DNA from: an uncultured Candidatus Melainabacteria bacterium
Lineage (GTDB): Bacteria > Cyanobacteriota > Vampirovibrionia > Gastranaerophilales > Gastranaerophilaceae
Length of the DNA stretch: 64,000 nt
Direction: 5' to 3'
Assembly (NCBI GenBank): GCA_934718085.1
Contig: CAKUZL010000005.1
Coordinates: 50,784 to 114,783 of the forward strand
Shown here: positions 62,099 to 64,000 of the stretch, in pieces
How positions within the stretch are numbered: the stretch's first letter is position 1
How the letters are laid out: the number at the start of each line of letters is the position of its first letter
Translations under genes and position numbers: made by a program
Notes under the pieces: generated by a model
What the model was told of the DNA's origin: nothing
Seen by the model: only the letters and a program-made list of their open reading frames with translations
Database searches by the model: none

Positions 62099-63517
62099 AT
62101 GGAATTGATGAACGCGGAAAAGGTGAAACTCGGCTATGCGCCTATGGTTAAGGCGTTGCAGGCTTACGTGCAAAATCCGACCGTGCATTTGCATATTCCC
62201 GGGCATATCAGAGGGCAGGCTTTGTTGCCGGAATTTCGCGAATTGATAGGCGAAAAGGCTGTTTTTCTCGATACTACGGACGAGTTTGACAATTTGGGAA
62301 CTTTACACCCCGCAACGGGTCCCGTTGCCGAGGCTCAAGAGCTTGCGGCGGAAGCCTTCGGGGCGAAAAAAACGTTTTTTCTGCTGAACGGGTCGACCGT
62401 CGGAAATTTGGCGTTGGGGCTGACTTTGGGCAGAGCGGGCAAAACGGTCGTTGTCGGCAGAAATTCGCATCGCTCGGTGTTGACGAGCATTATTTTGTCG
62501 GGAGCGAATCCCGTGTGGATGATGCCCGAAAAACTCGATAAATGGGGTCTTTTTGGAACAATAACTCCCGAAACGGTCGAAAAAGCTTTGGCGGAAAATC
62601 CCGATTGTGCTTACGTATTGGTGACTTCGCCGACTTATGAAGGCGTTGTATCCGATATTGCGGGTATTTCGGCTGTTTGTAAAAAATACGGAGTTCCTTT
62701 GATTGTCGACGAGGCTCACGGTTGTTTGTGGAATTTTAACGACGAACTGCCCGTTTCGGCACTGAAACTAGGCGCTGACGCGGTTGTTCACTCGTTGCAC
62801 AAAACGGGCGGAAGTTTTTCTCAAAGTTCGATGTTGCATGTCGCAAAGGACTCAAAAATAGACGTGACGGCTCTTGAAGCCAATTTGAAAATTTTGCATA
62901 CGACAAGCCCTTCGTATATTTTGTTGACCAGTTTGGATGCCGCAAGAGCTTATTTGTGCAGCGAAAACGGCGCAAAAGACGTTCAAAAAGCGGTTAATCA
63001 TGCAAAATTCGTCAGAACCGCGCTTTCAAAAATCCCGGGCGTAAAAGTGTTGAGCGAAACCGAACAAAATGTCGACTTGACGAAAATTTTTCTGAAAGTC
63101 AAAGGATTGAGCGGGAAACGGCTAGAAACTATTTTGGAAGTCGAACACGGAATTGAAATCGAATCGGCTTCGGATGAGGGAATTCTGGTGCTTTCGGGAA
63201 TCGGCAACAGTTTTGAGGATATCGAGTACTTTTGCGATGCGATTGAAAAAATCGCCCAAAAACATTATTCAAACCTTCCGTATAAGGAAAACAACAAATA
63301 TATGCCGCTTTGTAAGCCCGAAATCGTAATGCCTCCGCGTGAAGCGCACGGCATGCCGACGGAACGGGTCGCGACGGAAAACGCGCTCGGCAGAATTTGC
63401 GCGGAAGTTATCGCCGAATGTCCGCCCGGAATTTCGATATTAATGCCCGGCGAAAAGATTTGCGCAAAACATTTGGCTTATCTTGCGAACTATAAAGAAA
63501 TTTCCGTGATAAAATGA
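62099..63517 (+). CDS. speA: Arginine decarboxylase (fold I PLP type)
   Basis: 472 residues of the Orn/Lys/Arg decarboxylase major group, length near that of Bacillus SpeA. Motifs are LHIPGHIRGQ, LLNGSTVGN, the cofactor Asp in VDEAHG and the PLP lysine in SLHKTGGSFSQ. It decarboxylates arginine to agmatine for SpeB; lysine specificity is the alternative, but the adjoining agmatinase favours arginine. Last gene of the polyamine operon, 130 bases before the first tRNA. Confidence 0.88.
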   Translation: MELMNAEKVKLGYAPMVKALQAYVQNPTVHLHIPGHIRGQALLPEFRELIGEKAVFLDTTDEFDNLGTLHPATGPVAEAQELAAEAFGAKKTFFLLNGSTVGNLALGLTLGRAGKTVVVGRNSHRSVLTSIILSGANPVWMMPEKLDKWGLFGTITPETVEKALAENPDCAYVLVTSPTYEGVVSDIAGISAVCKKYGVPLIVDEAHGCLWNFNDELPVSALKLGADAVVHSLHKTGGSFSQSSMLHVAKDSKIDVTALEANLKILHTTSPSYILLTSLDAARAYLCSENGAKDVQKAVNHAKFVRTALSKIPGVKVLSETEQNVDLTKIFLKVKGLSGKRLETILEVEHGIEIESASDEGILVLSGIGNSFEDIEYFCDAIEKIAQKHYSNLPYKENNKYMPLCKPEIVMPPREAHGMPTERVATENALGRICAEVIAECPPGISILMPGEKICAKHLAYLANYKEISVIK

Positions 63518-63560
63518 TTGTGCCGGCAGTCGGATTGACACTCAGGAGTGCCGTCAAAAT

Positions 63561-63647
63561 CGGGATGTAGCGCACAAGGTGAGCGAAAGCGAAACCGCTT
63601 CAAATTAAACCAAACTGCGTAAAGGATGACAAGTAAATAATCAAAAT
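63561..63647 (+). repeat. tRNA-linked repeat, copy 1
   Basis: 87 bp: opens with the first 14 bases of the tRNA-Pro gene (CGGGATGTAGCGCA), then CAAGGTGAGCGAAAGCG and related bases, contains ACCAAACTGCG (inverse complement of the tRNA D-arm), and ends directly at the tRNA. Confidence 0.85.
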
Positions 63648-63721
63648 CGGGATGTAGCGCAGTTTGGTAGCGCACCTGCTTTGGGAGCAGGGGGTCGCAG
63701 GTTCAAATCCTGTCATCCCGA
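63648..63721 (+). tRNA. tRNA-Pro (TGG), copy 1
   Basis: Cloverleaf is complete: acceptor CGGGATG/CATCCCG, D-stem GCGC/GCGC, anticodon stem CCTGC/GCAGG with loop TTTGGGA (anticodon TGG at 63682-63684), five-base variable loop, T-stem GCAGG/CCTGT with TTCAAAT. A discriminator A follows at 63721, and CCA is not encoded. A T-rich tract follows. Confidence 0.97.
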
Positions 63722-63759
63722 TTTTTTGTGCATATTTTTTACTTAGGTTTATCGCGAGC

Positions 63760-63839
63760 TAGCGCACAAGGTGAGCGAAAGCGAAACCGCTTCAAATTAA
63801 ACCAAACTGCGCAAAGGATGACAAGTAAATAATCGAAAT
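63760..63839 (+). repeat. tRNA-linked repeat, copy 2 (5' shortened)
   Basis: 80 bp of the same repeat, starting at TAGCGCACAAGG, without the first 7 bases. Runs straight into copy 3. Confidence 0.85.
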
Positions 63840-63927
63840 CGGGATGTAGCGCACAAGGTGAGCGAAAGCGAAACCGCTTCAAATTAAACCGAACTGCGCA
63901 CGGAAATGACAAGTAAATAATCGAAAT
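63840..63927 (+). repeat. tRNA-linked repeat, copy 3
   Basis: 88 bp, head-to-tail with copy 2 and ending at the second tRNA. It differs by a few bases (GAACTGCGCACGGAAATGAC). Confidence 0.85.
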
Positions 63928-64000
63928 CGGGATGTAGCGCAGTTTGGTAGCGCACCTGCTTTGGGAGCAGGGGGTCGCAGGTTCAAATCCTGTCATCCCG
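63928..64000 (+). tRNA. tRNA-Pro (TGG), copy 2 (runs to the window edge)
   Basis: Identical over 73 bases to the first copy, anticodon TGG at 63962-63964; the discriminator base lies beyond the window. Confidence 0.95.

Noticed and set aside
63561..63927. CRISPR array near the tRNAs
   Set aside because: Only three repeats of about 87 bp, two of them back to back, with tRNA genes rather than unique spacers between.
63739..63996. Antisense frame starting MTGFEPATPCSQS
   Set aside because: It is the inverse complement of tRNA-Pro, a well-known spurious protein annotation, continued through the repeats.

Overview
The window reads as a chromosomal segment of a non-photosynthetic, diderm bacterium of moderate-to-low GC. 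My best guess is Cyanobacteriota class Vampirovibrionia (Melainabacteria), probably the gut-associated Gastranaerophilales, at about 0.6 confidence. The guess rests on gene neighbourhoods I remember from cyanobacteria and relatives (recO next to deoC, a polyprenyl diphosphate synthase next to a divergent PAP2 protein, spoIID-like and murJ without other sporulation genes), a long RecG, a class-V aminotransferase paired with serA, and small proteins of the MGLAxxQARLL type. TolC, HlyD and a Wza/SLBB export protein imply an outer membrane. No photosynthesis gene, phage, insertion sequence or CRISPR array is visible.

Layout. 1-9.3 kb: an acidic unknown protein cut by the window edge, a cytidylyltransferase-aminotransferase fusion resembling PntC, the operon pilT-recO-deoC, a small-protein gene, an HNH protein, and a small gene followed by an apparently interrupted frame. 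9.3-17.5 kb: serA with a class-V aminotransferase; phosphomannomutase, sppA, a Yip1 protein and a secreted repeat protein; a lone sugar permease; a small protein. 18.2-24.3 kb: spoIID-like, murJ, tsaC, recG. 24.6-32 kb: an orphan receiver with an acyl-ACP thioesterase; an efflux operon (TolC, HlyD, two ABC-2 permeases); trmFO. 32-40.4 kb: a CpaE-like ATPase, a CpaF-like protein that has lost its nucleotide-binding motif and carries a long acidic tail, a family 4 uracil-DNA glycosylase, a 1294-residue protein with eight 42-residue repeats, and a lipoprotein. 40.4-49.1 kb: rqcH, a 56-residue gene, rsgA, ispA, divergent PAP2, a histidine kinase, hisS, galM. 49.3-59.7 kb: two 2-hydroxyacyl-CoA-dehydratase/activase-like proteins flanking a PHP protein, two radical SAM proteins, a multi-SLBB export protein, a lipid kinase, a PAP2 phosphatase and smpB. 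59.9-63.5 kb: speD-speE-speB-speA. 63.5-64 kb: two identical tRNA-Pro(TGG) genes among about 87-bp repeats.

How genes work together. SpeA, SpeB, SpeD and SpeE form a complete route from arginine through agmatine and putrescine to spermidine. SerA with the adjoining aminotransferase probably makes serine. MurJ, the SpoIID-like protein, IspA and the PAP2-type proteins point to envelope and undecaprenyl or lipid II metabolism. RqcH, SmpB, RsgA, HisS, TrmFO and TsaC are translation and ribosome-rescue functions.

The signals I consider least explained are: (1) a bipartite sequence, GCAATTTTT-N10-TGTTTTTATATA, shared upstream of three unrelated small-protein genes and, more loosely, galM and speD; (2) the CpaE-like, dead CpaF-like and giant coiled-coil cluster with no Tad pilus genes; (3) the tRNA-Pro repeat array whose spacers contain direct and inverted pieces of the tRNA. 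All function calls come from reading motifs; no database search was run.
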